DNA of 64,000 nucleotides from Tomocerus qinae (Eukaryota > Arthropoda > Collembola > Entomobryomorpha > Tomoceridae), in the NCBI GenBank assembly GCA_020055645.1, contig CM034548.1, positions 47,670,296 through 47,734,295 of the forward strand, given 5' to 3'. Below the pieces are notes generated by a model that did no database searches, was not told the origin of the DNA, and saw nothing but the letters and a program-made list of their open reading frames with translations. Positions 14,876 to 26,451 of this stretch are shown here, in pieces. A program made the translations under genes and the position numbers. Every line of letters begins with the position of its first letter. Position 1 is the stretch's first letter.

Positions 14876-15078
14876 TTGCATTCAATGAATCCTGGAAAAT
14901 TTTTAACTCCCACCGCGGGCTTATTCATCAATTCGTGGAAATTGGCTTTCCCGACTATGCCTAACTCATCTGGCTTCCTAAATACATTTTTTAAGGCTGG
15001 AAACTTTTGCGTAGCAATGAAATTGTCAGGAAATGAGTAATTGTTGATGTTTATTGGTCTAAAATCTATGAAAGCGCA
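14876..15078 (-). other. Candidate isolated exon, minus strand, unknown product
   Basis: On the minus strand a stop-free frame of about 68 codons runs from roughly 15078 down to 14876. Its composition is protein-like (it includes FRKPDELGIVGKANF and NKPAVGVKNFPGF), with frequent Gly, Pro, Lys and Asn and little low complexity. It ends at GAATGCAA followed by GTGAGA, a good splice donor whose GT lies at 14875-14874. A possible acceptor (GCAAAAG) would start the exon at 15003; another (TTCCAG) at 14996. There is no start codon, so this would be an internal exon. The plus strand is also open here for 99 codons, which weakens the case. I do not recognise the family. Confidence 0.25.
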
Positions 15079-17894
15079 TTAGGATCTAATAATCAAATAC
15101 TATATTGCGACAGTTAAAAACAGAATTTTGTACGTGTTTTGAACAACCTAAGAATATTACAAACGATAATCTCGTTATAAATTGCCACTCAAAGTACAAG
15201 TACGTGGGTTATTGTGTATAACAGACTATTTCCTATTGTGCATTCTATATAGAAGATATATTTTCTTTGTGTACTATATTGCAAAATAATTATTTAAGAT
15301 TAAAAACTGATTCGTAGTAGTATAATGTAGCTTATTAACACCCCAAGTACAATGCACACACATAGCAACCTTTATGATGACTTTCTAAAGGATATCATGA
15401 TGAAGTCATTTAATTTTCAATCCGTTTATTCTTGATGAAGGGTGTCTGTCTTTCTACGTAATTCTGAAAGGTTTTCCATTCAATCAAAATTGAATGTACT
15501 ACATAGATACACGCATACATCGTATTTAATAATCAGAAGAAAGGGGAGATGTGTTTTGTCCTCTGCAGTAAAGTTCTCCTTAATCACAAGAAGGAATGAA
15601 TAGACAAATCTCTCATCATATAATACGTACAGACAAACTTACGTTGTAGCAACATTGTATGAAATCTAACATTTTCAGGACGATTTCCAAGAAATGTTTA
15701 TTTACATAGTCTTGTTCCTCTCTTGTTTCCCCCTTCTTTGTTGCTTGTCAAATTCACTTCAACTATCAATAGCGTATTATATAATGCCACATTTTCCAAC
15801 TTCATTTCCACCCACCCATCTTTCATATTTCTCCAAAGACAAACTCGTTGAAAATTTAATAATTTTCAAGTTCATTTCCTAGCAGCCCATTATGACTCGA
15901 GAAGTAATTTTATTGTCTCTTATTCATTGCCGCCCCTGTAATTCTCAGCGACACAAATAGGCTTTATTACATCTTTAATAACACTTTTGTAATCTGACCA
16001 GGACAGAGCCAACCAAATACAATGTGTAAATACTTATTTTAAGGCTGTCATAATTTCTGTCTATGACATAGTGCTCAAAATAAATAGAAAATCACACCAA
16101 CAAAAATTCTGAACATTCACCATCCTCGGAAATTTTTGGCAACAATGAACAATTGAGAATTTATCAAGGCAATAAATAGTTGAATCTAAGGAATTTTCTT
16201 CTGTCGCAGCAATAAATAAGAGAAATGCAGACAGTGCAATAAGTACAACAAAAGGGTCGTTTCGAAAGTGGACCATTTTGAAACTGCCTTCATTACACAA
16301 ACAATATTGTTCCCGTTCCATGTACAGATAATAATATTATGGTAGGTACACCTATAGTATAGTATGGTGGCAATAATTTTGCGGCGCAGGTATCTCTGGT
16401 AATATTATGGCCCCTCAAGTTCAGAATATCTCCTCTCTGCACAATAGTGACACACATATATAGAGAAATGTAGTTACATTGCATACATAATGCATAATTT
16501 ATGGTACCTACGTGGCATGGGTTCATTCTGTACAGTGGGTATGCAGGTATTTTATAGTTAGGCAAATAATGCCACGTATCTCCTACATACAATGTGCATC
16601 TACATATCAAAGTTGTATTATTTATGCATTCTATGCCAACATAAATAGTGGAAATGTATGGGCAGATAAAAGAGGATGGCTAATGCATCTACATTTAGTG
16701 GAAGAGAGAACACCTCTTAACCAACCAAATAATCACATAACCAAGTGAGATGCAGAATATAATTATTTCCATCCAAGTCGTGTGTACACATAATTATTCC
16801 GATGCTCCTCTTACTGCCTTATATACACTGTCTCTTTTGTATGCACAACCAAATAATATGTATCTACCTTACTTACATTGGTGATTAAACTGTGTAATCT
16901 ACAGCTTTACAAGTTTATTCTGCAAATTAAGCCATGTGAACCAAGGCATGGCAACACCATGACAGTCTTTCATTTTATTTCTGTTAATTTATACCTAAGA
17001 ACATTCACAAACACTATCGCAACTATGTATGTGCATGGAACATAATACTTTGGCCTGGCCATCCTCCCCATTCCACGAGTACACTATGTACTATATATAT
17101 ACCTAGTACAAAAACTATGCATCATAGTGTATACACATTTTAAGTGGCATAACCTACTTATTGTGTATACTATGCAGAATGTATGTACTTATTTATTTGT
17201 AACAGATAGTACGGTGCATGCAGGGAGAAAGTCAGACAATTCGTTAACTGTTGAGTTAGCAGAGTTGCAGAATAGTAATTGACTCATTTGAGAAAACTCA
17301 CCTACTAGAATCATATTATTAGTACACATGCATTACTGCCCTATAAATGTGGCTATCATTAGAGAAATCACAGGAATATGGATTTGTGTGGATATAACTC
17401 GGGCTCTCGCGTAGCAAATGAGTAAGTGGAGTAGGAGGGAAGCTTTAGGATTTTGAAAACTACTAATGTTAGTGTAATATGTATTTAACAGTGCAGTTTT
17501 GAGAATTCTCGATGGCGTAAGTAGTACATAAATGCATATATGGCACTAATATAGGGAATAACACATGAGTGTTGTAATAGATAGACGGGAATTTCTTGTA
17601 TAGCTACAGAGGTTGGAAGTAGAACAAGGAAACAAAATTACGGACACATAAATTATAAATATAAGGGCCGACACAATGGGAAATTACCGAAGGACGCTGG
17701 TGAAAGCTGCTTTCTCTTTCGGTGTGAATTGGTTTAGCTTCTTGCAGCCATAGAGCAGAGCCATCACATTACGTACAGATAGTCCCATTAACCACGTTGC
17801 TTAGTATAACCAAGAGTCCAGAGAGATAAATACCAACTTCTGCTTATACTATATATATAGGGATGATAGTGGGATATTATTACGCGTGTTATAG
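15079..17894. other. Gene-free stretch
   Basis: AT-rich sequence without a supported gene. Open frames on both strands are short and rich in codons from simple repeats (ATATAC, TACTTA). Confidence 0.6.
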
Positions 17895-18042
17895 TATGTA
17901 TATGTATGTGTATGTATAATATGTAAATGTATGTATATGTATAATATGTACATATATGTATATGTATAATATTATGTATATGTATGCATATGTATATGTA
18001 CATGTATATATATGTATAATATGTATATGTATGTATTTATAT
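17895..18042. repeat. TATG/TATA microsatellite
   Basis: About 150 bases of TATGTA and TATATG words with interspersed TAATAT. The 71-codon minus-strand frame across it (Ile, His, Tyr only) is a translation of the repeat, not a gene. Confidence 0.85.
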
Positions 18043-18587
18043 GTACTGTGGAGTGTGGCGGTAGGTAACTATTACTAGTAAGTAGTAAGTCGAATGGTCT
18101 ACTTACTTAGGTACTTGTACAGTACAGGGTCGAAATAAGTTTACTTTGTAGTACATACTCTAGTATAATAGTATATCTGTTGACTTGAGTTGGTGGGGCT
18201 TATTGTTAGTTATCCCCTTGACTTGTGCAAGATACTTAAGCCTGAATTAGTGAAACTTTGACATGAAATTAGTGAAGGATGATGTGATGTGCTGGGAAAG
18301 TTAATGAGCAGATGAAAGTCATCATAACGAAAGGCAGTGAGTGACTCGCGTGCTCCAGTCCATGTAATCTCTTGTGCTTCCTAACTTAGTACTTTAGCTT
18401 TGGCATCACTCTGCTCTGTATATCCAGAATATCCACTGCTCGAGTACACGAACAACTTCCCGCACTGATGCCCCATTTCTATACCTACCTTGCTGTCTGC
18501 TTTGGTCGGCTCTGCAGCCTGAGCTCCCACTAAAGGCACCAAGGGATAATATCATACTTCAGTTGAGTTCAATTTAACTTTTTCTAG

Positions 18588-18886
18588 TGGATTTCCAAGC
18601 ACAAGCGCATCCCTGTTATGTTAACAACAAGTACAAGTACACTTCCACAGTCACTAGAAAAGTTAAAACTATGTTCGGCCCAATGGCCACTCAAAGCCAG
18701 AATACTGAGGAGGAGGAGTCAGGTACAAGAGAAAAATTAGAAATGACATCTGAAGTAAAACTAAAGCTAGCATTGCTTAATACTTACAAGAGGGAGCAAA
18801 GGAACATTGAAACTCTTATCATGTCTTTGAAGTCTTCACAAAAAATGTTGAATGGGCTTCAGAGCAACAGTCTGATTCTGGCTTGA
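18588..18886 (+). other. Candidate last coding exon, unknown product
   Basis: A plus-strand frame of about 99 codons follows a plausible 3' splice site (pyrimidine-rich TTTAACTTTTTCTAG ending at 18587) and ends in TGA at 18884-18886. An AATAAA polyadenylation signal follows at 18944-18949. The protein is charged and has a Glu-rich patch, then a Lys/Leu-rich segment likely to be helical or coiled (EVKLKLALLNTYKREQRNIE, then MSLKSSQKMLNGLQ). The frame opens with GTG, not ATG, so it would have to be joined to an upstream exon that I cannot find. No family is recognised. The order acceptor, open frame, stop and poly(A) signal is the main support. Chance remains possible. Confidence 0.35.
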
Positions 18887-18949
18887 TGAACAAGAACAAG
18901 GCTAATAATAATATGAATATCTTATTACGTCAGAAAGGTACACAATAAA

Positions 18950-20780
18950 CACAAAGTATACGAAGACTAATTCAATTCAAAGGAATAATCTCTCATTTCA
19001 AAAGAGTCAAGTGAAAGCAAAACTTCATGAACTCCCTCCTCTCTCTACAACTTGCCCTAAATCCATATATTTTTATAAACACTCACCAATCGACTAGTAT
19101 AATATAAAAATACGTATAATGACTGTCTCCTTTATTTCTTTACTCTCTGGCATCTCTTTCATTAATAAATATCCGTTTTGTCATCATTGTTACTCTCCTC
19201 CAGAGCTTGGAACCAAAATCTATGATAGCTCCTTTTGGCCCTGTGTAGGATGTGAAATCCATTTTAAATAGCTCATTATTCATTAATTCCAATTCAACGA
19301 GAATGAGATGTCTCGAAATCGACCTTTCAGCCCGGAGAACTGAAAGAATATTCCTATATTGTATTATTTTGCTACAGTTTTATTATGACTCTGTCCTAAC
19401 TGCTTATTAGTATGACTATCCAAAACGAAATGTTTTCAAAGTTGGATGTCTCAGCTTAAGCCAATTTTAGACGTATTTTAGAGAATGCAAGAATTATTTA
19501 GAGATAAATCAATTTTTGTTCCATGGAAAAATCACAGTCATATATATGATGGCGTAAGTTTCAGTGAAAAAAGCTTTGGCAACACAATGTGATGAAAGGC
19601 ATACAATCACGGTCTCATTCACCTGTAGAAATTGAAATAGACTTTGAATTATTTTTTGCATTTTCTAGCCATACATATAATATATTTTTAAATTGATAAG
19701 TAGGTTTCTCCCAATAGATGGTAATTTTAATCATTTAAGCACCTCATTGCTTTTTGGGATTTTATTTCTATTGAAAATTATCACGGTTGTATGTCTGGTG
19801 CAATGACAAATGTCTTTTTTGCTCCTTGGTAGAAGATAAGTGAATGTGGTTAGGCTGCAAGCCATTTTATCTCATTTTAAAAATGCAGTCAAATATGCAA
19901 GATGTAGTGTGAATACGAATACTTGCTTAAAGGAAATAAGGCAGTGCGTATGCTGCACATACAAAATAAGAAAATTTTCTAATGGGGGAAAGTAAATGTA
20001 GACTTAATGGTAGATTCGATTGGGCGCACACTCTGGATTTTCTATGTTTAAGAAAATAAACAGTTTGCTGCTTTTGCAAGTACGTATATTGTAATACTTT
20101 GTACTATCCGGTAGGTATCTGGATGGTGATATCATGCTGCCTTGCATTCTGAATTTATCTTGTGGGTACCAACATACAAAGAGAGTTGGATATTACATTA
20201 TACTGCACGTACTCTACATAGACATGTACCCACATACATTATGTATGTTGGTTCATTTATGCTCACATGCATTGAATATTTATAGACGCTTGCAATGAGG
20301 TAGTCGCGCTCCTTCAATTCATAAGTATAGGACCCTTTAACAATCTGCCATACTGAATGGTTGGATATACTACTATAAAGGCATGGATTATTGTCAGCAG
20401 AGTGCATTTTATATGGGCACTACATAAAAGTAATGCAAAGTACACAAAACTGAGACGGAGCATCCTAATATTACTAATATTTAAACTACATGACACGACA
20501 TCCACATCCCTCCTATCTACGCATCACCAGCCATCTAAATTCTTAAACTTGTTTTTAAAATACTTTTACCAAACACGTACTATCAATTTTTACACGTGGA
20601 TATACTACTACATGACTTGCAAACTTTGTTGGTTTTAGCCTAACTTTTAAATCATATTGATATTTGTAATTCAAACCCGGATTTGACATCAATTCACAAA
20701 GACGCCTGCTTCACTATCTATGAAGGGCCAATAATTAGGATTACTTCCTAATGCCCCCGGTGTTTGAAAACCTCGCCTAT
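18950..20780. other. Gene-free stretch
   Basis: No supported gene or clear element. Sequence is AT-rich with scattered short frames. Confidence 0.6.
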
Positions 20781-20784
20781 TTAA

Positions 20785-20872
20785 ATACATCCACCATTTG
20801 AATACCTCCCCATCCTATACCTTCCGGTTAGACTATACCTCCCTGTTTAGACTACCTTCCGATATGATAATA
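20785..20872. repeat. Degenerate ~18-20-bp tandem repeat
   Basis: Four or five diverged units built round AATACCTCC/TACCTTCC words. Low confidence, since units differ at many positions. Confidence 0.4.
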
Positions 20873-21069
20873 TATAATTGATGTATCGTCCCCAATATTA
20901 TATGGTTAAGGAAAAACTAGGATTAAGAATCGGTAAATTTCACAAATAATATAAAATTTAATTGCAATTTTAAAACAGAAAATTAGCATAATTTTATCTT
21001 GTTTCAGTGTTTAAACTGCATTTTAAAATTAAAATTTTTGTTACTTGATATTAAACAATTGTATAATAT

Positions 21070-21100
21070 ACTAGAAAAAGCCCGTCTTACGGACGGGAAA
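21070..21100 (+). repeat. Small GC hairpin at a likely repeat-element edge
   Basis: CCCGTC and GACGGG pair around a 5-base loop (CCCGTCTTACGGACGGG) just after AGAAAAAG in otherwise AT-rich DNA. Such a hairpin often marks an end of a dispersed element. The parent element cannot be bounded here. Confidence 0.35.
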
Positions 21101-21302
21101 TTATCAACACTACCCACTCATGATAACACCAAATCAAAACATTTACCTAAAAAGTGAAATATTTTCTAAAGTTGCTGTTTAAAGTCCTTTTATCACCCGG
21201 GCAGCATTTGGTTTAATTTAGAAATATTGTAATTATTCTTGCGCCTGCGTAGTTACACGAAGTTCATCTTTTACATTTACACATAATATATAGGAATTTT
21301 TT

Positions 21303-21744
21303 CATTGCTGATGTAATTTTGTAATATTTCGAAGAAAACTAATGTACAATCACGGTAGACTTCCTTGTTTTATGTAATGTGCATTACACACACACATGCA
21401 TGCGCATTGTAACAAAAATCCGAAACGTTTATGAAATAGAGGATAGATACAAACATGCCACATAGGAACAAATAATTTTATATTTAGTAACTAGTAGGCA
21501 CCAGCATGTGTGACTCCATTTCGAAAGGTAGGCATCTCTATCTCTATATAATAAAATTATTTATTCCTATGTTGCATATCTCTATCTACCTATACCATGG
21601 ACAATGCGGCTTTTCGTTGCAATGCACAATTGCGTATACAATGCAACTGTTTCATAAATCAAGGAAGTCCATTATGGGTAAACATTAGCTTATGTCGAAA
21701 TTAAACAACGTTAATATGTGTAATCATTTTGAAATTCAGCAATG
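21303..21744. repeat. Two inverted copies of a dispersed repeat
   Basis: The segment 21303-21485 aligns imperfectly with the reverse complement of 21546-21744. Shared blocks include CATTGCTG, ACTTCCTTG, GCATTGTAAC/GCATTGCAAC and CATAGGAA(C/T)AAATAATTTTAT. The ~60-base spacer starts with ACTAGTAGGCACCAGCATG and carries ATTTCGAAAGGTAGGCATC. Either two copies of one family inserted in opposite directions or one long-hairpin (foldback) element. No coding capacity. Confidence 0.6.
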
Positions 21745-21837
21745 ATACTGGGGGCCTAGTCACTATATAATAACGACCGTCTTAGATAAAGCAATAAACC
21801 TGTCTATATATGGATGTACGCGTGGTAGGGTGTTCCC

Positions 21838-21992
21838 AAATGCAAAAATGCGCAAGCGCTAGTGCAATGCATATTACATAAAACAATGAATTAAATTCTG
21901 TGTTGATATTTACTTTTTTCGAAATTAAACCAAAAAATGTTGGCCCGGAAATCTTTTGAAATTTAATAACAGTACTGGTGGCCTAGTATGAT
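21838..21992 (+). repeat. Third copy of the same dispersed repeat
   Basis: This runs in the same direction as the right arm of the preceding pair. It shares the GTGCAATGCATATTACATAAAACAA-type block, TCGAAATTAAAC and the end word GTACTGGTGGCCTAGT, which matches GATACTGGGGGCCTAGT at about 21745-21762. Divergence is high, so the copies are old. Confidence 0.5.
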
Positions 21993-22144
21993 AAAAATGT
22001 AAATCAAAAAGTTTACCTATGTTGCTTGTTTGTCGTATGGATCGCCACCAGGTACGTATAAATAAGTGCGTGAGAGGGGACACAGGGTACCCTTAATCTG
22101 GCTAAAACATCTACTTTTTTCCAAAATTATTCAAATACTTAGTA

Positions 22145-22266
22145 ATATTAAGTGCTCACCCCTTCGATTAAATACTTGGATGCGTGCCTGATGGCCACAA
22201 TATACAATATTATGCATGATTATGCTGGATGCCTACCTTTCGAAATTTAGCCACTAAGAGTCTATA
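22145..22266 (-). repeat. Copy of the GACTAAATTTCGAAAGGTAGG repeat, reversed
   Basis: Read on the minus strand this has GGCTAAATTTCGAAAGGTAG, GCATCCAGC, ATATTGTGGCC and a GGCACGCATCCAAG word, in the same order as the copy near 26,257-26,350. Non-coding dispersed repeat. Confidence 0.55.
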
Positions 22267-22307
22267 ATAATCACACATATTATTATGTATTTGATATTGT
22301 CAAGATC

Positions 22308-22453
22308 AGCACGTATCCAAGATTTTGATCTAGCAAAAGGGTGGGGCCGGACCAAATAATATTTTTTTAAAAACTATATTTAGTCTTTTTTGGAAGAAAG
22401 TAAGATTTTTTGAGCGGACTCTGCACATCCTCGACCCCCTCTACATACGTGCC
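22308..22453. repeat. Short palindromic MITE-like unit
   Basis: The left edge GCACGTATCCAAGATTTTG with a G-rich block (GGGTGGGGCC) mirrors the right edge, whose reverse complement reads GGCACGTATGTAGAGGGGG. The same architecture recurs at 26,337-26,451. Probably a small foldback element of about 120-150 bp. Confidence 0.45.
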
Positions 22454-23037
22454 TAGTGCCGATGCAGTCCACACGACAAAAAACATACTTAAATTTTCTG
22501 ATTTACATATTGAGATGGATGACAAAGGCGCTTGCCCATTTTGGCTTACCCTACTACACATTGATAGAAAGATAGATACATATATAGGTAGGTAATAAAT
22601 AGATGTATCCATTAATCTGAGTTTTAATTAATTTGGATGAAACTCCCAATACATTTGTCTATAGGCTAGCATAACATTAATGTAAAGCAAAATTAGATTA
22701 ACAGGAAAAAATAACATGGATGTCTTTATAGGACTTTCCTGTTGCCAAATAAATATTTAGAAAATCAAAAGAGGCTTCTTTTATAATACAACAATCAACT
22801 GATTCTGTAAAGACATGTATTGTGCCTTGTAAGCCTTAATGTCTACAGTAACAATAATAGTGCTTCGGGCAAAGGCAACAAAGAATTTCGGGTAGTAGTA
22901 GTAGGGGAAAGGATTGAAATTCTAAGTAGATATAGATAAATATGTACCAGTAGCTGATTGTTTTATGCAGAACAATATAAACCGGGTATTACAATCATAT
23001 TATGCTTATCTGCACTATTTGCGAGTACCTTCAGTCT

Positions 23038-23045
23038 GTAGCGAG
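23038..23045. repeat. Left target-site duplication (GTAGCGAG)
   Basis: Eight bases, identical to 23706-23713, directly flanking the hAT-type element. Confidence 0.85.
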
Positions 23046-23705
23046 TAGGCTGACAATAATTTGACGAAGGAAAAACGGGACACCATATAGTATTGTATGT
23101 AGAAGTCGATTTTGACGGGGGTTATGCCATTTAACCATTTATATTAGGAATATTTTCCCGAAGCGCGTTAATTTTAAGATACTTTTGCCCAACAGTTTAA
23201 AAAATGGCATATAATCACGCGAAGCGCGACAATTTTAAGCTATTTTTGCCCTAAAATGACCATAAAAAACAATTATAATCTCGCGAAGGGCGTTAATTTT
23301 AGCCTCTTATTGCTGAAACTAGACAAAAAATCTTATAATCGCGCGAAGCTGGTTAATTTTAAGTTTTGTTTGTCAAAAATGGTGTACAATTTCCTCATAA
23401 TCGTACGATGAGCGTTTATTTTCCTTAAAACGGCTTAAAGTTTCCAAACAATTGTGCGAACAATGAAAATGTTAGGTCCTTTTGTTGAGAAAAGCCAATA
23501 TATATTGTAGATTGTCTTTGCGAAAAATTTTGTTATTTTCAGTCAAAATTTTCCTTTTTCGTTCATAGTAGTCATTAAATTAGACATTACTCAATTTTTT
23601 CTAAAAAACGGGACACGTTTCTGAAAACGGGACACTTTCGGGACGCCGGGACAGGTCACCAAAAACGGGACGATCCCGTTAAAAACGGGACGGATGGTCA
23701 GCCTA
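23046..23705. mobile_element. Non-autonomous hAT-type DNA transposon, 660 bp
   Basis: The element starts TAGGCTGAC and ends GTCAGCCTA, a perfect 9-bp terminal inverted repeat, and is flanked by a perfect 8-bp duplication, GTAGCGAG. An 8-bp target duplication with a TAG-type terminus is the mark of the hAT superfamily. There is no transposase frame, so it would be moved in trans. Inside are about five degenerate ~60-bp tandem units carrying AATCnCGCGAAGCGCG and TTAATTTTAAG (about 23150-23420). Near the right end are six copies of CGGGAC in 83 bases (23609-23691), plus one near the left end at 23076. These may be transposase binding sites. The intact duplication suggests a fairly recent insertion. 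Confidence 0.85.
23150..23420. repeat. Degenerate ~60-bp tandem repeats inside the hAT element
   Basis: Units start near 23155, 23214, 23275, 23335 and 23398. Each has a CGCGAAGnGCG core followed by TTAATTTTA and a T-rich stretch. The last unit is diverged (TCGTACGATGAGCG). Confidence 0.65.
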
Positions 23706-23713
23706 GTAGCGAG
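23706..23713. repeat. Right target-site duplication (GTAGCGAG)
   Basis: Matches 23038-23045 in all eight bases. Confidence 0.85.
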
Positions 23714-26250
23714 CCGAGGACCGAGTACAAGTGTTTGCATTGTAGATGTACATTATGGCCTCACAACCAAATTCTTTATTAGCAGATTCATTATAGAGTT
23801 TGAACTTTGAAGGCTATGGGTCTTTCTTTGTTGAAATTATGCTATACTCAGGTCTACAAATTTTGTTCTTCTAGCGACCTGTGGCAAGAAAGGATTTTCA
23901 ATTTGAGAAGATGCTTATTTATATGGTAAATTTAATTTTGGATCGTAAGTAGTTAGTTTGTAATTATGTTCACTTTGTATCCGAACCCATTGTTGACAAT
24001 TTCATTGTTCTAATAGCCCTTTCTTTACTTTAGTAGGTACGCAGTGCACAGAAATTCAAGCGAAGTAGGTACTTTTCATTTTCTGCTCTCCGTTCTTGCA
24101 TTATTCTACTTTAGCATGATACGAAGCGTTATAAGAACTGTTGATGTAAATGAGAGTAAAGAAGGCAAAGGAGATTCATATTTTAAAGAGGCTTCACTTT
24201 TTCCGTACATTTAAAAAGGTGAATGCTAACAAAGCGGAATGGAAAGTGAATAGAATGAACTGCAAGATGATGTAGTCATCAACCCAATGAAACCCTCTTG
24301 CTTTCTTTATGTGTTAGCAACAATATCAAAGAGTAAGATCTAAGGCTTTCGTTATCAAGAAAGTTGGTCCTGGCTTCTTTATCAAAGTTCATTTTCCTTC
24401 TGGATGGAAGAAACATCACTTTTTTGTATTTTCATCATTTGGGCTAAACAAATGTATACTTAACCATTGCCCTCATTTTATGCTGCATTCACTAAGACTA
24501 TTGAGATTTTCTCCGAATTTTTTAATTACAACTTGTACATACGTCACCCAACTATCGGTAGAGCAGTATTGAATAACCAATTACGAACACCACAGAGTTT
24601 CCTACTTGGAAGAAATTAGACTACAATTTACTTAAGTATTTGTTTACGACCATCTAGTGCTCATTTTTATATCTCGAAATGTAATATTACCTTACCGAAC
24701 CTTACCGAAATGCAGTCATTACCTGCTGATAATTGGGTTTCCCTTGGTGGACCGTAATCATAATTTATCCTTTACAACGAAATTAGCTTACTTATATTTT
24801 CTATCTGTTTTCGGTCGGTTAATAATGCCAACAACCAACCAAACAAAGCGAACAGTATAATAATTGTGTTTTGAAGATGTACTCAGGGTCAGGGCTCGAA
24901 AAGGGCAGGTTTTTGGGTTGGACTTTTGGGTATCAAACAGCAGAAACCCTGGGTTTTTCATACCCAGGATGTACTTGACTGAAAGGCTCACACTGATTGA
25001 GTCAGAAGGCCCCAATGTACTTTGGTGAGTATGTTGTTGGAAACTGTGCTACTTACGTAGTACGTATGTACGTACATAAATAAGTAATGTATACCAAATG
25101 GGGTAACCAAATGGCAGTGGCAATTCGTGTAAAGTGAAATACGAAAGTCAATTTGAAGGTGGATGCTGACCAACTCTTGTCTGCTGTGCCTTGGCCTTTG
25201 GGGCAATTTCCACTGCGAAATTATTTCGTAACAACACAAAAGACAAGCGAATAGGGCCAAGGAAACAATGGAGAAAGCACAATGGTCAATTTCGACGATG
25301 TCTTTTCTGGTGGCTTTCAATCAACTGATCTGCTCCCTGTTCTCCTAGGGCCTTCTCTTTGCTTCGCTTGACTTTCCTTTTGTGCTTTCTCTTTCCACGT
25401 CGTACTGTGCACATATCCAGGTAACTTACTTACAGTAGATTGGACCAAGTCGTCACAGCGGACGTATACAGAATACATACCAACCTGTCCCCAACTACCT
25501 AAGGTTTTCATTCTACATTTACTTACTTTCATATACATCTAAAGAAAAGATAATATGCCAGCAAATAATTTTGATGCAAAGTTCGTAAAGACGTAAGTAA
25601 TTAGTTGAGTACTTATTCCTGAAGTACGTAGATACTAATTTGCATTCAATAGAAAAAAAATGTCGTCAATGAAAGGGACACAATGATGTTTAATGAAAAA
25701 CTACATACTCCCCTTGATTGGAAAAGGAATTAAACGAAAATCACTTTGTTGCTGAAACAAATGCTTTTCGTCGTTTTAACCAAAAATCTCATTTCAGGGC
25801 AATGTGATGTAATGTACCTTATTGCTGTTCAATTGATTCACATTGGCTGTACTAAATAATAGGTAAATGAACATTCTCCAATCTGTATTTCATTTTGCGA
25901 AATAGAGCTAATTCTTAGAAATCTGTAAATGAACTACAGTACAGACAAATTAATCAAAACTGCGTAATTACAGTTTATTGAAGTTGAATTTGAATGATGT
26001 CTAAAGGGAATTGAAAACATCATTTACCTGAGTAGAACAATTGCCAGGGACATTTCTCTGCTCTAAATAAGTTTAAGTCCTGAATCTGGAATAATATCTG
26101 ACATTAAAGCCTTCAGAAATACATTCTTCGTTTAGCATTGTTATAATTTACCATTCTACCATTTGAAGGTAATTGGCTGCTTTACTTGGTAATTACGCAT
26201 AAACATGTATAATATTTATTCAACGATGTGCCATTTATATAACGATTTAT
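23714..26250. other. Gene-free stretch
   Basis: No supported gene. At 24889-24985 a CAGGGCTCGAAAAGGGCAGG word followed by repeated TTTTGGGT/ACCCTGGG words looks like the edge of a decayed DNA transposon, but I cannot bound it. Confidence 0.5.
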
Positions 26251-26256
26251 AATAGA

Positions 26257-26336
26257 CTAGTAGCCCCCAGCATATGTGACTAAATTTCGAAAGGTAGGTA
26301 TCCAGCGTTATCATGCGTATTAGATATTGTGGCCAA
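26257..26336 (+). repeat. Copy of the GACTAAATTTCGAAAGGTAGG repeat
   Basis: Starts near GACTAGTAGCCCCCAGCATA and shares GACTAAATTTCGAAAGGTAG, ATCCAGCG and ATATTGTGGCC with the reversed copy at 22145-22266. Its first ~20 bases also match the start at about 21490. Confidence 0.55.
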
Positions 26337-26451
26337 GCACGTACCCAGAAGAGACTGTAGGGCCCCCTTACCCTGCAGGGTCCTGCTCAGCTCAGTTTTT
26401 GCCATAACTATTTGTTGCGACCCCCCTTACCCAAATTCCTGGATACGTGCC
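26337..26451. repeat. Short palindromic MITE-like unit
   Basis: The left edge GCACGTACCCAG with GGGCCCCCTTACC mirrors the right edge, whose reverse complement is GGCACGTATCCAGG then GGGTAAGGGGGG. It is attached to the previous repeat just as at 22.1-22.2 kb, so both parts may belong to one composite element. Confidence 0.45.

Noticed and set aside
17788-18003. 71-codon Ile/His/Tyr frame on the minus strand
   Set aside because: It is a translation of the TATG microsatellite.
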